This document shows, one piece after another, positions 29,096 to 38,800 of a stretch of 56,861 bases of DNA. This DNA is from Actinotignum sanguinis (lineage in GTDB: Bacteria > Actinomycetota > Actinomycetes > Actinomycetales > Actinomycetaceae). The stretch spans positions 1-56,861 of the forward strand of contig NZ_QDIE01000011.1 in assembly GCF_003957255.1 (NCBI RefSeq), written 5' to 3'. Each line of letters opens with the position of its first letter. Position 1 is the stretch's first letter. The notes under the pieces are model-generated. The model was not told the DNA's origin, searched no databases, and saw nothing but the letters and a program-made list of their open reading frames with translations. The position numbers and the translations under genes are program-made.

Positions 29096-29325
29096 TCAAA
29101 ATATGGCCACCGGTGTGGAGGGCGTGCATAGTGCAAGTCCAGAACAGAAAAACCACCACGACCGTGCCCCAACTTGCACAACGTTTTTCGGGGTAGCGCG
29201 GAACCCGGCGATGGGAATCCCGGGAACCTCACAAACCTCACTAGTAACACGAGCCCCTGCGGGGGTGGTATGTGTTGTCAGAGCTGTACTGCATTTGTTG
29301 TACATGCGAAGTACACCTCAGAAAA
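29096..29325 (-). repeat. Composite repeat copy C: hairpin module and distal block
   Basis: On the minus strand: T-run, GAGGTGTACTTCGCATGTAC, GCAGTACAGCTCTGACAAC, ACACATACCACCCCCGC, GTGAGGTTTGTGAGGTTCCC, then the distal block 29124-29182 shared with copy B (TGCAAGT..ACTTGCA inverted pair). A frame from ATG 29305 to 29096 gives 69 residues (MYNKCSTALTTHTTPAGARV...), with GAGGTG 8 bases before the ATG; its first 20 codons are similar in copy B, with several silent differences. Whether this is a microprotein or only a structured repeat is open. Confidence 0.65.
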
Positions 29326-29339
29326 ACACTCCTGCCCCC

Positions 29340-29367
29340 TGAGCCCTGAGCCCTGAGCCCTGAGCCC
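29340..29367. repeat. TGAGCCC heptamer x4 within copy C
   Basis: Four exact tandem 7-mers between the hairpin module and the type II array; copy B has a different 7-mer (TACCCTC) at the same place. Confidence 0.85.
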
Positions 29368-29424
29368 AGTCTGCGGATCAACCAAAGCACACATCCTGAA
29401 CCGTTGGGGTCGCGCGTTTGGCCG

Positions 29425-29513
29425 GTGTAATAGTACTGGAGAGCGTCGGGTCTAACAGAGTGGTACTGCACGACAGAAATTCGGGGATTGGCTGTAGCTC
29501 CAGTACCACTTTG
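29425..29513 (-). repeat. Composite repeat copy C: type II phased array (2 units)
   Basis: Inverted site GTACCACTTTG at 29503-29513 (plus strand), then 36 bases, then minus-strand heads at 29466 (GTACCACTCTG) and 29436 (GTACTATTACA), 30 bp apart. Same geometry as copies A and B. Confidence 0.8.
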
Positions 29514-29538
29514 CGATCCGGCATGCTGATGTGCGGCC

Positions 29539-29675
29539 CTCATCGCCGCCAGCCTCGCAAAAAGCAACGTCCTGCCGCGGCGGTCAACAGAAAGCAACCC
29601 CCTGAGCCATTGACTCACAGAAAGCAACACCAGCGCACGATTTGGCAAAGTTAATGTAGTTGCTGTTGCATTTTG
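29539..29675 (-). repeat. Composite repeat copy C: type I phased array (3 units)
   Basis: Inverted site GTTGCATTTTG at 29665-29675 (plus strand), then exactly 36 bases (29629-29664, conserved with copy A), then minus-strand units with heads at 29628, 29598 (both GTTGCTTTCTG) and 29568 (GTTGCTTTTTG), in exact 30-bp steps. Confidence 0.85.
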
Positions 29676-30046
29676 AGGGCTCGGCAGCTTGAACGCGTTG
29701 AACGCACGGGAGCTGCACCGGACCGACGCCCACTCGACGCAAGGAATGCGTATTCGCTCAACACCCGTTCCGCGCACACCCCGCACACCCCGTGCACCCC
29801 ACGCGCCCCGGAAAATTCCCCGCGCAGCAGGGCAGCAGGGCAGCACGAAGGGCCGGCAGCCCATAATGAGCTACCGGCCCTTGTTACCGCTGTTACGGTT
29901 CATGCGCGGCGCCGCGAACGGCTCCACGCCCGCGAATGGCTCGCGCACCCGCGAAAGCTAAGCGCGGCGCGCCCGCTTCACAGGCAACGCCCTACTTCAC
30001 GCAGCTGCGCGCCCGCTTCACGGGCACCGCTGCACGGGCACCACCC
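29676..30046. other. Intergenic region between copy C and fba
   Basis: Non-coding. It has a run of CGCACACCCCG-like repeats (29767-29810), a hairpin with AAGGGCCGG (29848-29856) and CCGGCCCTT (29874-29882) followed by TTGTT on the plus strand, and imperfect direct repeats of GCGCCCGCTTCACGGGCA near 29965 and 30010. The hairpin may terminate transcripts from either side. Confidence 0.4.
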
Positions 30047-31069
30047 TTACTTCATGCGAGTACCGGTGGAGCCGAGGCGCTCGCACGCTTCGACAACGCG
30101 GGCGGCCATGCCAGCTTCGGCGGCCTTGCCCCACGAACGCGGATCGTACTGCTTCTTGTTGCCGACTTCGCCGTCGATCTTGAGAACGCCGGAGTAGTTG
30201 GTGAGCATCCAGTCGGCCACCGGGCGGGTGTAGGCGTACTGGGTGTCCGTATCCACGTTCATCTTGATGACGCCGTTTTCCACCGCGGTGCGGATTTCTT
30301 CGGCGGTGGAGCCGGAGCCACCGTGCATGACCAGGTCGAAGGGCGATTCCTTGCCAACCTTGGCGCCGACTTCCTTCTGGATCTCACCGAGGATTTCGGG
30401 GCGCAGCTTGACGTGGCCGGGCTTGTACACGCCGTGCACGTTGCCGAAGGTCAGCGCGGTGATGTAGCGACCGTTTTCGCCCAGGCCCAGCGCTTCAACC
30501 GTCTTGAGGCCGTCCTCAGCGGTGGTGTACAGCTTCTCGTTAATTTCACCGACGACGCCGTCTTCTTCGCCACCCACAACACCGATCTCAATTTCGAGAA
30601 TAGTGTTGGCCTTCTGGGAGAGCGCCAGCAGTTCCTTAGCGATTTCCAGGTTCTCATCCAGCGGCACGGCCGAGCCGTCCCACATGTGGGAGTTGAAGTA
30701 GGTCTGCTTGCCGGCCTTGTGCTGCTCAGCTTCGAGCTCCATAAGCGGGCGAATCCAGGAATCGATGTTCTGCTTGGCGCAGTGATCCGTATGCAGGGCG
30801 ATGGTCACATCGTAGTTCTTGGCGACGGCGCGCACGTACTCCACCAGGGCGATGGAACCGGCCACGCGATCCTTGATGGTGGAGCCGGAGAGGTATTCGG
30901 CGCCGCCCACGGACACCTGGATGATGCCGTCCGATTCGGCTTCCGCGAAACCGCGCAGGGCAGCGGTGGCCGTCTGGGACGAGGTGACATTGATGGCCGG
31001 GTAGGCGAACTTATTCGCCTTGGCGCGGTTGAGCATTTCGTCGTACTGTTCGCGGGTTGCAACAGCCAC
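30047..31069 (-). CDS. fba: Class II fructose-bisphosphate aldolase
   Basis: 340 residues from a GTG preceded by AAGGAGA. Zinc-dependent cleavage of fructose-1,6-bisphosphate to DHAP and glyceraldehyde-3-phosphate. Seen: YPAINVTSSQTATAALRGFAEA, ALHTDHCAKQNIDSW (catalytic Asp and zinc His), EIEIGVVGGEEDGV, FGNVHGVYKPGHVKL (zinc His) and MHGGSGSTAEEIR (zinc His, phosphate loop), ending NKKQYDPRSWGKAAEAGMAARV. This is the longer class IIA form. The longer open frame to 31201 is unconserved. Probable promoter near 31211 and a leader hairpin. Confidence 0.95.
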   Translation of the reverse strand: MAVATREQYDEMLNRAKANKFAYPAINVTSSQTATAALRGFAEAESDGIIQVSVGGAEYLSGSTIKDRVAGSIALVEYVRAVAKNYDVTIALHTDHCAKQNIDSWIRPLMELEAEQHKAGKQTYFNSHMWDGSAVPLDENLEIAKELLALSQKANTILEIEIGVVGGEEDGVVGEINEKLYTTAEDGLKTVEALGLGENGRYITALTFGNVHGVYKPGHVKLRPEILGEIQKEVGAKVGKESPFDLVMHGGSGSTAEEIRTAVENGVIKMNVDTDTQYAYTRPVADWMLTNYSGVLKIDGEVGNKKQYDPRSWGKAAEAGMAARVVEACERLGSTGTRMK

Positions 31070-31165
31070 TGAGATCTCCTTATATTCGGCGTTCCTCGAA
31101 CCATCTGTCCGAGAGGTTTTCTGTGTGAGCACGCGAACCACCGCGGTGTGGCGAAGGCTCCGTGC

Positions 31166-31216
31166 GAGTGCCGCGAGCGGCACTCTTTGAGGGTTCCTCA
31201 AACAGGTTTTATTATC
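31166..31216 (-). promoter_or_regulatory. Promoter -10 and leader hairpin of fba
   Basis: On the minus strand GATAAT (31211-31216) is a good -10 and would give a leader of about 135 bases. The leader contains a perfect 8-bp hairpin, GAGTGCCG/CGGCACTC with loop CGAG on the plus strand (31166-31185). Nothing else is recognised between fba and the sirtuin gene (31070-31388). Confidence 0.45.
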
Positions 31217-31388
31217 CCACGTTTGGCCCCGCCGTGGCCGGACCTTTGCCCTGAGGGGAAAGATTCACCCCACCGCGCATTCGAGTTACGATGAGCGAGG
31301 AAGGTGCACACCGGCCGCCGCGCCGGTACCGCTCGCACGATCAAGACCGCAAGCCGCGCCGCCCGCACGCCAGCATGAGGGAGTCACC

Positions 31389-32228
31389 ATGATCACCAGC
31401 GACACCACCGAGGCCGCTCGCGCCCTAGCCGAGCTCATGGAGGGGCGCACCACCGTGGTTATTGCGGGAGCGGGCGTCTCCACCGCTTCGGGCATTCCCG
31501 ATTACCGCGGCACCGGCTCCTCCGATGTCCCCTCCATTGATTACGATGCTTTCGTTTCAGACCCGGTGTGGCAGCGCTGGGTGTGGCAACGTAATCAGGA
31601 GACGTGGCGCGCGCTGGACGGCGTCGTCGCCAATAATGCCCACACGGCACTGGCGCGTTTCGAAAAAGCGGGGCTCATTAACGGCGTCGCTACTCAAAAT
31701 GTGGATAATCTCCACCAGAAAGCCGGTTCTACCAGGCTCGCGGAACTGCACGGAAATTTTTTGCGGGTCGTGTGCGTGGAGTGCGGGGCGGAGTTCCCGC
31801 GCGCGCAGATTGCGGCGCAGCTGGACCGGCTCAACCCGGGATGGCCGGAGGATCCCGATCCGGCGCACGTAGCGATTTTGGCGTCCGCGGATCGCGCCGG
31901 TGCGGAGGCTTCCGCGTTCCGGGTGGCGCCATGCCCGCGCTGCGGCGGCCTTCTCAAACCCGCGGTGGTGTTTTTCGGTGAGGCGTTGCCGCGCGCGGCG
32001 ATGGAGCAGTCCTTCGCGTGGGCGCGGGAGGCGGATCTTGCGCTGGTGGTCGGCACCTCGCTCGCGGTTCTCACCGGTTCGTGGGTGCTCGGCGAGGCGC
32101 TCCAGCACGGCGCTGCCTGCGCGATTGTCAATATTGGCCCCACTACCGCGGATCGTTACGCCGATCTGCGCGTGGAGGGGGACGTGGGGACGGTGCTCGC
32201 GGGCGCCGCGGATCTTTTAGGAGCGTGA
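31389..32228 (+). CDS. Sirtuin-type NAD-dependent protein deacetylase
   Basis: 279 residues. NAD site VVIAGAGVSTASGIPDYRG, TQNVDNLHQKAGS, catalytic His in LAELHG, a zinc ribbon of CVEC (near residue 128) and CPRC (near 182), and the Rossmann end VVGTSLAV and IVNIGPT. Sirtuins remove acyl groups from lysines using NAD and tune metabolic enzymes. The zinc module is widened between the Cys pairs (about 50 residues), as in larger actinobacterial members. GAGGGAG before ATG. Four bases separate it from the next gene, so they are probably cotranscribed. Confidence 0.93.
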   Translation: MITSDTTEAARALAELMEGRTTVVIAGAGVSTASGIPDYRGTGSSDVPSIDYDAFVSDPVWQRWVWQRNQETWRALDGVVANNAHTALARFEKAGLINGVATQNVDNLHQKAGSTRLAELHGNFLRVVCVECGAEFPRAQIAAQLDRLNPGWPEDPDPAHVAILASADRAGAEASAFRVAPCPRCGGLLKPAVVFFGEALPRAAMEQSFAWAREADLALVVGTSLAVLTGSWVLGEALQHGAACAIVNIGPTTADRYADLRVEGDVGTVLAGAADLLGA

Positions 32229-32232
32229 GTCC

Positions 32233-33978
32233 ATGCGTGGTTCAGCTTTTAGTGACGACGACGGCGCACGCGGCTGGTTCAAACGCCGCCGCCAGCGTAA
32301 ACGCGCCCAGGACCTAGCCGAGTGGCAGACCCGCACGCACCGCTCGGCGTTTTCGGAAAGCCAGCCGCACGCCAGTGCGGGGTCGGCTTTCGGGGAACCG
32401 AAAAACGAGCGACACCCGGTGGCGGCGCGGGCGCACGCCGGTTCGCGCGCGAAGCCGCATCCGCGTGATAGGCGGGCGCGCGTCCAACAGGAAGCCGGCC
32501 GGGGTTACGCGAGTTCGGCGCAGCTGTTCCCAACCGTTCCGCCGCTCCCCTATCCCGCGAGCGCGAATGCGCAGCAGCCCGCCGGTGCAACGCGGGTCAA
32601 TACGGCACCACCGCCTGAAGCTCCTAAGAAAAAGAAGGATCACGCTCTTTTCTGGTGGATTTTTATTGTTTTTGTGTGTTTCCCGGCCGGGTTCTTCCTC
32701 GCGGATATGGACGATGAGGTTAGCGATCCGCCGCCGGCCGAGGTGGAGAGCGCGCAGGGCGCGGAGTCCGGCAGCCGGCCTGATAGCAGCGCTGCGGCCG
32801 TGGCTCCGGAATCTGGCGCGCAGCCGCTGGCCGCTTACGCACCCGTTCCGCAGAATTTAGCTGACGCGCAGGCGGTGCGCACGGAAGGTGTTATTCCCAC
32901 AACCGCTGGTTCGACTTTCGTTATTCCGGCGGGGCACGTCTTCGGGACCTACGATGCGGAGGCGGATTCCACCGGTTTTTATGACACGGAAACCGGGCAG
33001 CTGCGCTACACCCTGCCCGGAGCGGTTATGTGTTCCCCTGCGGGGGATACCGCGAATATGTGGTGCGCGCCGAATACGTGGACGAGCCCGTACGCCAGCT
33101 CGTATATTTCAGAGGTGCCCGCCACCCTGCGCGCGGCTGCTGATGGCAGCGTGATCTGGGAAAGCGGTGCTGAGGCGCAGGGCTTCGCGCCGGGGGTGCT
33201 GCTTTCCGATGCTGATGTCGGGGAGCAGCGTTTTTCATGGCTGTCTCCCACGGATGGCGCGGTGCTCACGGAGGTAACCCTTCCGGCGAGTTACGGAGAA
33301 TTCCGTGTCACCCCGAACGGGGAAGTTCTCTATCTTGCGCGCAATGACAAGAATATTGAGTGGACGGTTTTCGACGCCGCGGGCCGTACGCGCGGTTCCG
33401 GGGTCGCAACGGATACCCGGATCAGTTTCACCCCTGTTATCACAGCGACGGACGGCTGGTTCTTCCCGGAAGCTGATGTGGCATTCACCCTGGATGGGAA
33501 GATGAACTCCTGGTCTGCCTTGCCCTCGAACGTGCGGGTGCGGGCAGCTCATTGCGCGGCTCCGCAGGCGAGCACCGCGCAGCTACGTGAGGTTTTGGAA
33601 ACGTTGCTGGGCCAGAGCGCGGCGATGACCTCTGGGAACTATCACGTGGGGATGTCGGCCTGTACCCCGGGTGGCCTGGGGTATCTATCCGCAATGTCCG
33701 GGACTACCACGGCGCTTGTGGCTGGCGGGCAGGCGCGTGAGCTGCCGGTGGCGAGCACCAGTTTAAATTTCCTTCCGCTGGGCAACGGCATCGTGGTGTC
33801 CGGCTACCGGGCGGACTCGCGTGATGTTACTTTCGCTTTCGACTGGAACCGGGGTGAGGAGCCAGTCTGGTCGGTTCGAGCTACCCTCACCGATGCCGTG
33901 CCCGGCTATGGATTCATCGGTATCGACTTCGCCACCCCTGATTCGGAGCCGGTCTATTACGCGTTGCGGGTGAAGTAG
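32233..33978 (+). CDS. Single-pass membrane protein with large extracellular domain
   Basis: 581 residues. Cytoplasmic, basic and low-complexity N terminus (1-138, ending PKKKKDH), one transmembrane helix (about 139-157, ALFWWIFIVFVCFPAGFF), an acidic Ser/Ala linker, then about 380 residues rich in Gly, Thr and aromatic residues with repeated short beta-like patterns (FVIPAGHVFGTYDAEADSTGFYDTETG, GEVLYLARNDKNIEWTVFDAAGRTRGSG), suggesting a beta-propeller-like fold. No family recognised. Probably cotranscribed with the sirtuin gene. Function unknown. Confidence 0.7.
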   Translation: MRGSAFSDDDGARGWFKRRRQRKRAQDLAEWQTRTHRSAFSESQPHASAGSAFGEPKNERHPVAARAHAGSRAKPHPRDRRARVQQEAGRGYASSAQLFPTVPPLPYPASANAQQPAGATRVNTAPPPEAPKKKKDHALFWWIFIVFVCFPAGFFLADMDDEVSDPPPAEVESAQGAESGSRPDSSAAAVAPESGAQPLAAYAPVPQNLADAQAVRTEGVIPTTAGSTFVIPAGHVFGTYDAEADSTGFYDTETGQLRYTLPGAVMCSPAGDTANMWCAPNTWTSPYASSYISEVPATLRAAADGSVIWESGAEAQGFAPGVLLSDADVGEQRFSWLSPTDGAVLTEVTLPASYGEFRVTPNGEVLYLARNDKNIEWTVFDAAGRTRGSGVATDTRISFTPVITATDGWFFPEADVAFTLDGKMNSWSALPSNVRVRAAHCAAPQASTAQLREVLETLLGQSAAMTSGNYHVGMSACTPGGLGYLSAMSGTTTALVAGGQARELPVASTSLNFLPLGNGIVVSGYRADSRDVTFAFDWNRGEEPVWSVRATLTDAVPGYGFIGIDFATPDSEPVYYALRVK

Positions 33979-34073
33979 TATCCAGAGGTCTTGCGCTTTT
34001 GCGCTCTTGCGCTCATGAACTTTGGCCGCAGCATTGAGCCTTTGCGGCGGTATTGCTAGAGTTTAGCTACCAG

Positions 34074-34117
34074 AACCGGCCGCCCACTTTCTTTGCGGAG
34101 TGGGTCAGGGCCGGTCT
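34074..34117 (+). terminator. Stem-loop after the membrane-protein gene
   Basis: ACCGGCC and GGCCGGT pair outside an inner CCCACT/AGTGGG stem. Preceded by TTGCGCT heptamers (about 33990-34012). Confidence 0.55.
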
Positions 34118-34144
34118 TCACATATCGAGGTTCAGCGAGGGCGC

Positions 34145-34711
34145 GTGACCGAAACAATGTGGCCAGTCCCAAGCCATCTCAACGTCGAAACCTTCGTGCT
34201 CCGCGAAACCGCCATCGCAGATCCGCGCGAATTAGCCGACCAACCCGATTCCTACTTAGCCTCCATCACGCGCGAACCACGCGCAGCCGCCAAATGTTGG
34301 CGCCGCCAGCACGAAGCTAGCAAGTTCGCCGGGGAAGGTTGGATTTCCCTGGTGCTCAACGGCCAACAGCTCATGCCGCGCGAAGCGTGGACGCATATCG
34401 CGCTGTTCTGGCAGAGCATGCTGGATGCGGTGGAGAACTATCTCGATACCGGCGCGGGGCGCGGCGATTTCAGCGAGGAAACCGCGGGTTTTTCCCTCTC
34501 CCGCAGCGGGCAGCTGCTCATCTTCGAGCTGCGCGGCCAACGCTACCCGGCCGAGCCGTTCTCTTTCCTGCACGGCCTCCTGCGCGGCGCCGATCAGTTT
34601 TATCAGTGGGCCCACGAATATTTGGGGACTGTTCCCGCCGCTAGCCTGGAACGCCTCGCGCAGCTGCAGGCGCGTATTACCGAGCTCGCCACCGCCCGCA
34701 AAGCGCGCTAA
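34145..34711 (+). CDS. Hypothetical protein
   Basis: 188 residues from GTG 34145, with AGGG 4 bases upstream. Soluble, no signal peptide or membrane helix. Mixed composition: LNVETFVLRETAIADPRELADQPDSYL, a tryptophan-containing middle (GWISLVLNGQQLMPREAWTHIALFWQSML) and a helical C terminus (LERLAQLQARITELATARKAR). I do not recognise the family. It converges with the following membrane-protein gene with 5 bases between stops. Confidence 0.6.
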   Translation: MTETMWPVPSHLNVETFVLRETAIADPRELADQPDSYLASITREPRAAAKCWRRQHEASKFAGEGWISLVLNGQQLMPREAWTHIALFWQSMLDAVENYLDTGAGRGDFSEETAGFSLSRSGQLLIFELRGQRYPAEPFSFLHGLLRGADQFYQWAHEYLGTVPAASLERLAQLQARITELATARKAR

Positions 34712-34716
34712 GCGTG

Positions 34717-35127
34717 CTAAGCCTCCGGGGCGGATTGCGCGGCCGGATGCCGTTTGTCGATATACGCGGTACACCCCATGGACGTCACCAGCATCCACAC
34801 CACCAGCAGGAACGACGGCCACCGAATCGACTCATACGCGTACTGAAACACCAGGAAGGACAGCCCGGCAATGATTCCGTAGCCGGCGTCGAGGAGGTAA
34901 CCGAAGCGCCGCGGCGTTCGCCCTACCGCGCGCGTCATCCAATAACTGGCGATGCTAAAAAGAATGAGTGCCGCGATAAAGCTCCACAGCGGGAAAGAAT
35001 GCCGCCCGGCGAGGACAACCACGAGGAGCGCCAGCCCGAGGCCCACCACGAGGATGATCGCCCAGCTCGCGATTTTGCCGACCAGAATTCTTTTCTCCCC
35101 TTGCCGATTCGGCGCTGCATCTGCCAT
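34717..35127 (-). CDS. Small four-helix membrane protein (paralogue 1)
   Basis: 136 residues with four hydrophobic helices: IASWAIILVVGLGLALLVVVLA, LWSFIAALILFSIASYW, YLLDAGYGIIAGLSFLVFQYA, LLVVWMLVTSMGCTAY. The start MADAAPNRQGEKRILVGK is chosen because the longer frame overlaps the divergent gene. It is a paralogue of the gene at 35170: both have a (L/A)LDA-x-YG...G(L/I)SF helix and end near a K/QRHP motif. Unknown function. Confidence 0.65.
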   Translation of the reverse strand: MADAAPNRQGEKRILVGKIASWAIILVVGLGLALLVVVLAGRHSFPLWSFIAALILFSIASYWMTRAVGRTPRRFGYLLDAGYGIIAGLSFLVFQYAYESIRWPSFLLVVWMLVTSMGCTAYIDKRHPAAQSAPEA

Positions 35128-35169
35128 AGTCCATTCCCGTCGTCGCTGAATGTAGGTAATAATTATCCT

Positions 35170-35649
35170 ATGCACGAGCACGCCACACAAGAATCCGAAC
35201 AGCTCCGGGGCGCTGCGGCCGCGCAGCCCGCCGCGGAATCCGACGGGCGCAGGGCCCGCTACCGCAAGGGAGCCACGATCCTCATCATGATCGCCTCCGG
35301 ACTGGCCGCGGCCATCCTCCTGTTCTGGGCCACCGGCAATCCGAGCGTGGAGATGTGGATGTTTTGGACCTCCACCCTCGTTTACTTGGCCGCGAGCGTG
35401 CTGCTCACGAAGGCTGCGGCCGTCCTGCGCCGCACCCGGGGAGCTCGGAGCCTGTGGGGCTATGCCCTGGATGCCATCTACGGCGCGTTCTTCGGTATCT
35501 CTTTCGTGATCGCGACGGAACTGCCCCGCATCAAGCTCTTCGGCGGCTTCAACTGGTACTCCGCCCTGGCCTGGCTCTGGCTCCTCGCCTTCACGGTCTT
35601 CTTCAGCACCTACTTAGCTCAGCGGCATCCGGGCCACAGCACAACGTAG
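35170..35649 (+). CDS. Small four-helix membrane protein (paralogue 2)
   Basis: 159 residues. Hydrophilic N terminus (1-33), then TILIMIASGLAAAILLFWATG, MWMFWTSTLVYLAASVLLT, YALDAIYGAFFGISFVIATE and WYSALAWLWLLAFTVFFSTYLAQRHPG. Same topology and motifs as the divergent neighbour, from which it is separated by only 42 bases, so the two share a promoter region. Unknown function. Confidence 0.65.
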   Translation: MHEHATQESEQLRGAAAAQPAAESDGRRARYRKGATILIMIASGLAAAILLFWATGNPSVEMWMFWTSTLVYLAASVLLTKAAAVLRRTRGARSLWGYALDAIYGAFFGISFVIATELPRIKLFGGFNWYSALAWLWLLAFTVFFSTYLAQRHPGHSTT

Positions 35650-35827
35650 GAAACCCCGAGGAAGTAAATTGTCCATGTCCGCGCTTGATAAGTCAGAGAA
35701 GACTGAAGCCCTACGTCCGTTTGTTAACAACCACTTACAACCGCCCCTAGCGCAATCATTTCCACTTCAACGGATTCACCTATCACCCCCAGTCTTTATT
35801 CACTTTCCTATAACCGTCATCTGAAGG

Positions 35828-38800
35828 CTATTCTTGATACTTCTTGAAGTTCTCCGCTTGCTCCATGATTTGATCAAAAACTTCTTTTTTCCATTGGGGT
35901 GGGTACCCATTCTTGTAGAGCAAAATGGTGATGTCCCGATTCAGCATACTTTTTACATCGCTCCTACCAGCCCAATCGGCGTATTGAGATTTATCATCAA
36001 CAAGTTTTTTAATCGCTTTTGCTAGTGGAATACACTTGTCGTCGGCATATTCAAATTCGTGATCATCGCGAACTTTGATCAAGATGTCATAGAACGCTTT
36101 TTCCTCGTAACTAATGCCCATCGCCTCAAACGAGTTTTGGTCTTCCTGCAAGTCGTGCAAGATTGTGATGATCTGATCAGAAAGATCATTGATGAAGTCT
36201 TCGACTACCTCAGAAACAAATACATCATCACGCGAGTTGTATCGCTCAACAACAAGTGTGAGTCTTTCCTCGAACTGGGCCGCCTTGACCTTATTGGTTT
36301 TGCGATAATCCCGAATTGATTGCTTTAGAAGCATCAACAAAGCGTTGAACTTTGTAATTGGCATTTTCATTCGTTTCAGCTTCTCGATCATCTCGTCGCC
36401 GAAGAGGTCGACGGACTTATCATCATCGATGATTGATTCGACGCCAGTTGTAGAGATGGCATCGGCCACCATTTTCTCTACCGTTTTGTTCATGATCTCT
36501 GCGTCTGGTGCGTCGCCTTTGGTTTGCTTGTAAATAATTGAGCGAATTGCCATGTAAAACTGCGCTTTAGCAATTTCTGAGTCGCTCAACTCCCCAGTAG
36601 GCAAAACAATTTGATAAGCACCCTTCATCCGTTTAGTGATGAACATGAACCTTTGCTGGTTTTCAGCACTTTGCTGAATAAACTCCGCCCCTTGATTCAG
36701 GCACAACAGGCGCTCTAGCGGAGAACCCCTGAAATATTTGGATGTATCAAAATCGTTGAACAGTTCATCAAGTAACGCGAGTTGGTTCCGAAATACACCA
36801 ACAGATACTTCGATCTCATCAACAGGACTTTCTTGTGTGTCGCCGTATTGCTTGAGAGCTTGCATCATTTGTTTCTTGATGCCTATGTAGTCAACGACAA
36901 GACCTTTATCTTTTCCTTCGAACACTCGGTTCACACGCGAGATCGTTTGCACCAAAGTGTGCCGTTGCAGAGGCTTGTCTATGTACATAACAGCCAAAGA
37001 TGGAACATCAAAGCCGGTAATCCACATATCCACCACTACCGCAATTCGGAAGTTGGATGCATTGTTTTTAAATTGGGCATCCAGCATTTTGCGGTATTCT
37101 TTGTTGCCTGCAGCCTCATATAGGTCTTTTGGATCGTTCGCTCCTTGTGTTACGACTAGGTTTACTAGGGGCAACGCGACGAGTTCGTCGAGCTGGTCTT
37201 TACTAAGCGAAGACTCGTCAGCAGCTTTTCTAGGCGCACCCCATTCTGGGCGTTGCCTAATGATCTCTTGGGTCAGACGGAAAGCTATCGACCTGTCGGT
37301 ACAAACAACCATGGCCTTCTGTACGACGTTTGGTTTTTCAGCAACCAACGACTCATAGTGCTTAACCAAATCTTGTGCCAGCATCCTTAACCGATCGGGA
37401 TCTCCGATGATCACCCTCATCGCGCTCATAGCGCGCTGGCTCTCCTCGATGGCTTCCTCAGTTGCGCCAAGATCAGCGGCATGATCGTAGTATGCCTGGA
37501 TTTCTTTGGTTTTCTCATCTGAGAGTACGACCCGCGCCAGGCGAGGCTCATAGGCAATTCGTACAGTGATCCCGTCTTCAGATGATTGCCGCATCGTGTA
37601 GGCATCAACTATGTCACCAAAAACTGCAACGGTCTCATCAATTGGAGTACCGGTAAAACCACAGTAGGTCGCGTTAGGGAACGAATCACGCAGGTATTTA
37701 GCGAAACCATAAGTGGTAAAAACACCCTCATCGGTACTACGTAGTTTCGCGCCCACACCAGTTTGAGTACGGTGCGCCTCATCAGAAATACATATAATGT
37801 TCGACCGGTCTGAAAGAAGACCGATAGATTCAGAAAACTTCTGAATCGTCGTAACATAAACTCCACCGCTCGGCTTGTTCCGAAGCGTGCGAGCAAGATC
37901 CTCACGGGATTCAATCGACCTCACACTATCGTCATGCAAGAACTGTTTAGCTGCCGCAAAAATTTTCGAAGTCTGAGAATCTAGATCTTCACGATCTACA
38001 ATCACCACAATCGTTGGATTCTTAAAAGCCTCCGCATCTCGTAGCATCAAAAGCCTGGCTAAATACAACATCGTATAAGTCTTGCCAGACCCAGTCGCTC
38101 CGAAATATACGCCTCCTTTACCATCTCCATGCGGGCGCATGTGATCCCGAATACTGGCCAGCATGTTGTTCGCAGCAAAAAACTGCGGGTAACGACAAAC
38201 AATGGCGGTCTCGGTAGAGGAATTATCCGGATAAAACACGAAATCCCGTAGAATTTGCAATAAACGGTCCTGAGTAAATACACCGTCGATAAGGGTCACC
38301 AATGACGAAATCCCATTCGCAACAGTGTCCAACTCGTTAGCTTTATTCCAAGAATAAAAATACTCGTAAGGAGTGAAAATACTTCCTAAACGGTTATTGG
38401 CGCCATCGCTAATAACCGCTAAAAATGCATACTTCAACAGTTTCGGTACATCTCGCGTATAGCGAATAGAAATTTGCTCCCACGCATCATATATCGTCGT
38501 GTGTTCTTCAATAGCAGTTTTAAATTCAAAAACCGTTACCGGAATACCATTGACAAAGACAAGCAAATCGGGGCGACGGTTGCGCTGATCCACTACCGTG
38601 TATTGGTTTACAACTTTGAACGTGTTGCGTTCGGGATGCTCAAAATCAATGAAATCCACATGGACCGCAATCTGCGAATTATCATCTCTCGCAAAATCAA
38701 AGCCTTCTACAACCAAACGATGAGCAGAACGATTCGCCTCATACAAGCTCGGCGCGTTCAGCAAATCCAGCCTGTTAATAATCTTTTGTAGCTCGGTTTC

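Noticed and set aside
29241-29864. A 207-codon minus-strand open frame through copy C with decapeptide-like repeats
   Set aside because: 30 bp equals ten codons, so the array gives apparent peptide repeats. In copy A the same frame has stop codons and a frame change from the 31-bp unit, so coding is unlikely.
33985-34015. TTGCGCT heptamers as a regulatory array
   Set aside because: Only three imperfect units after a stop codon, with no link to a promoter.
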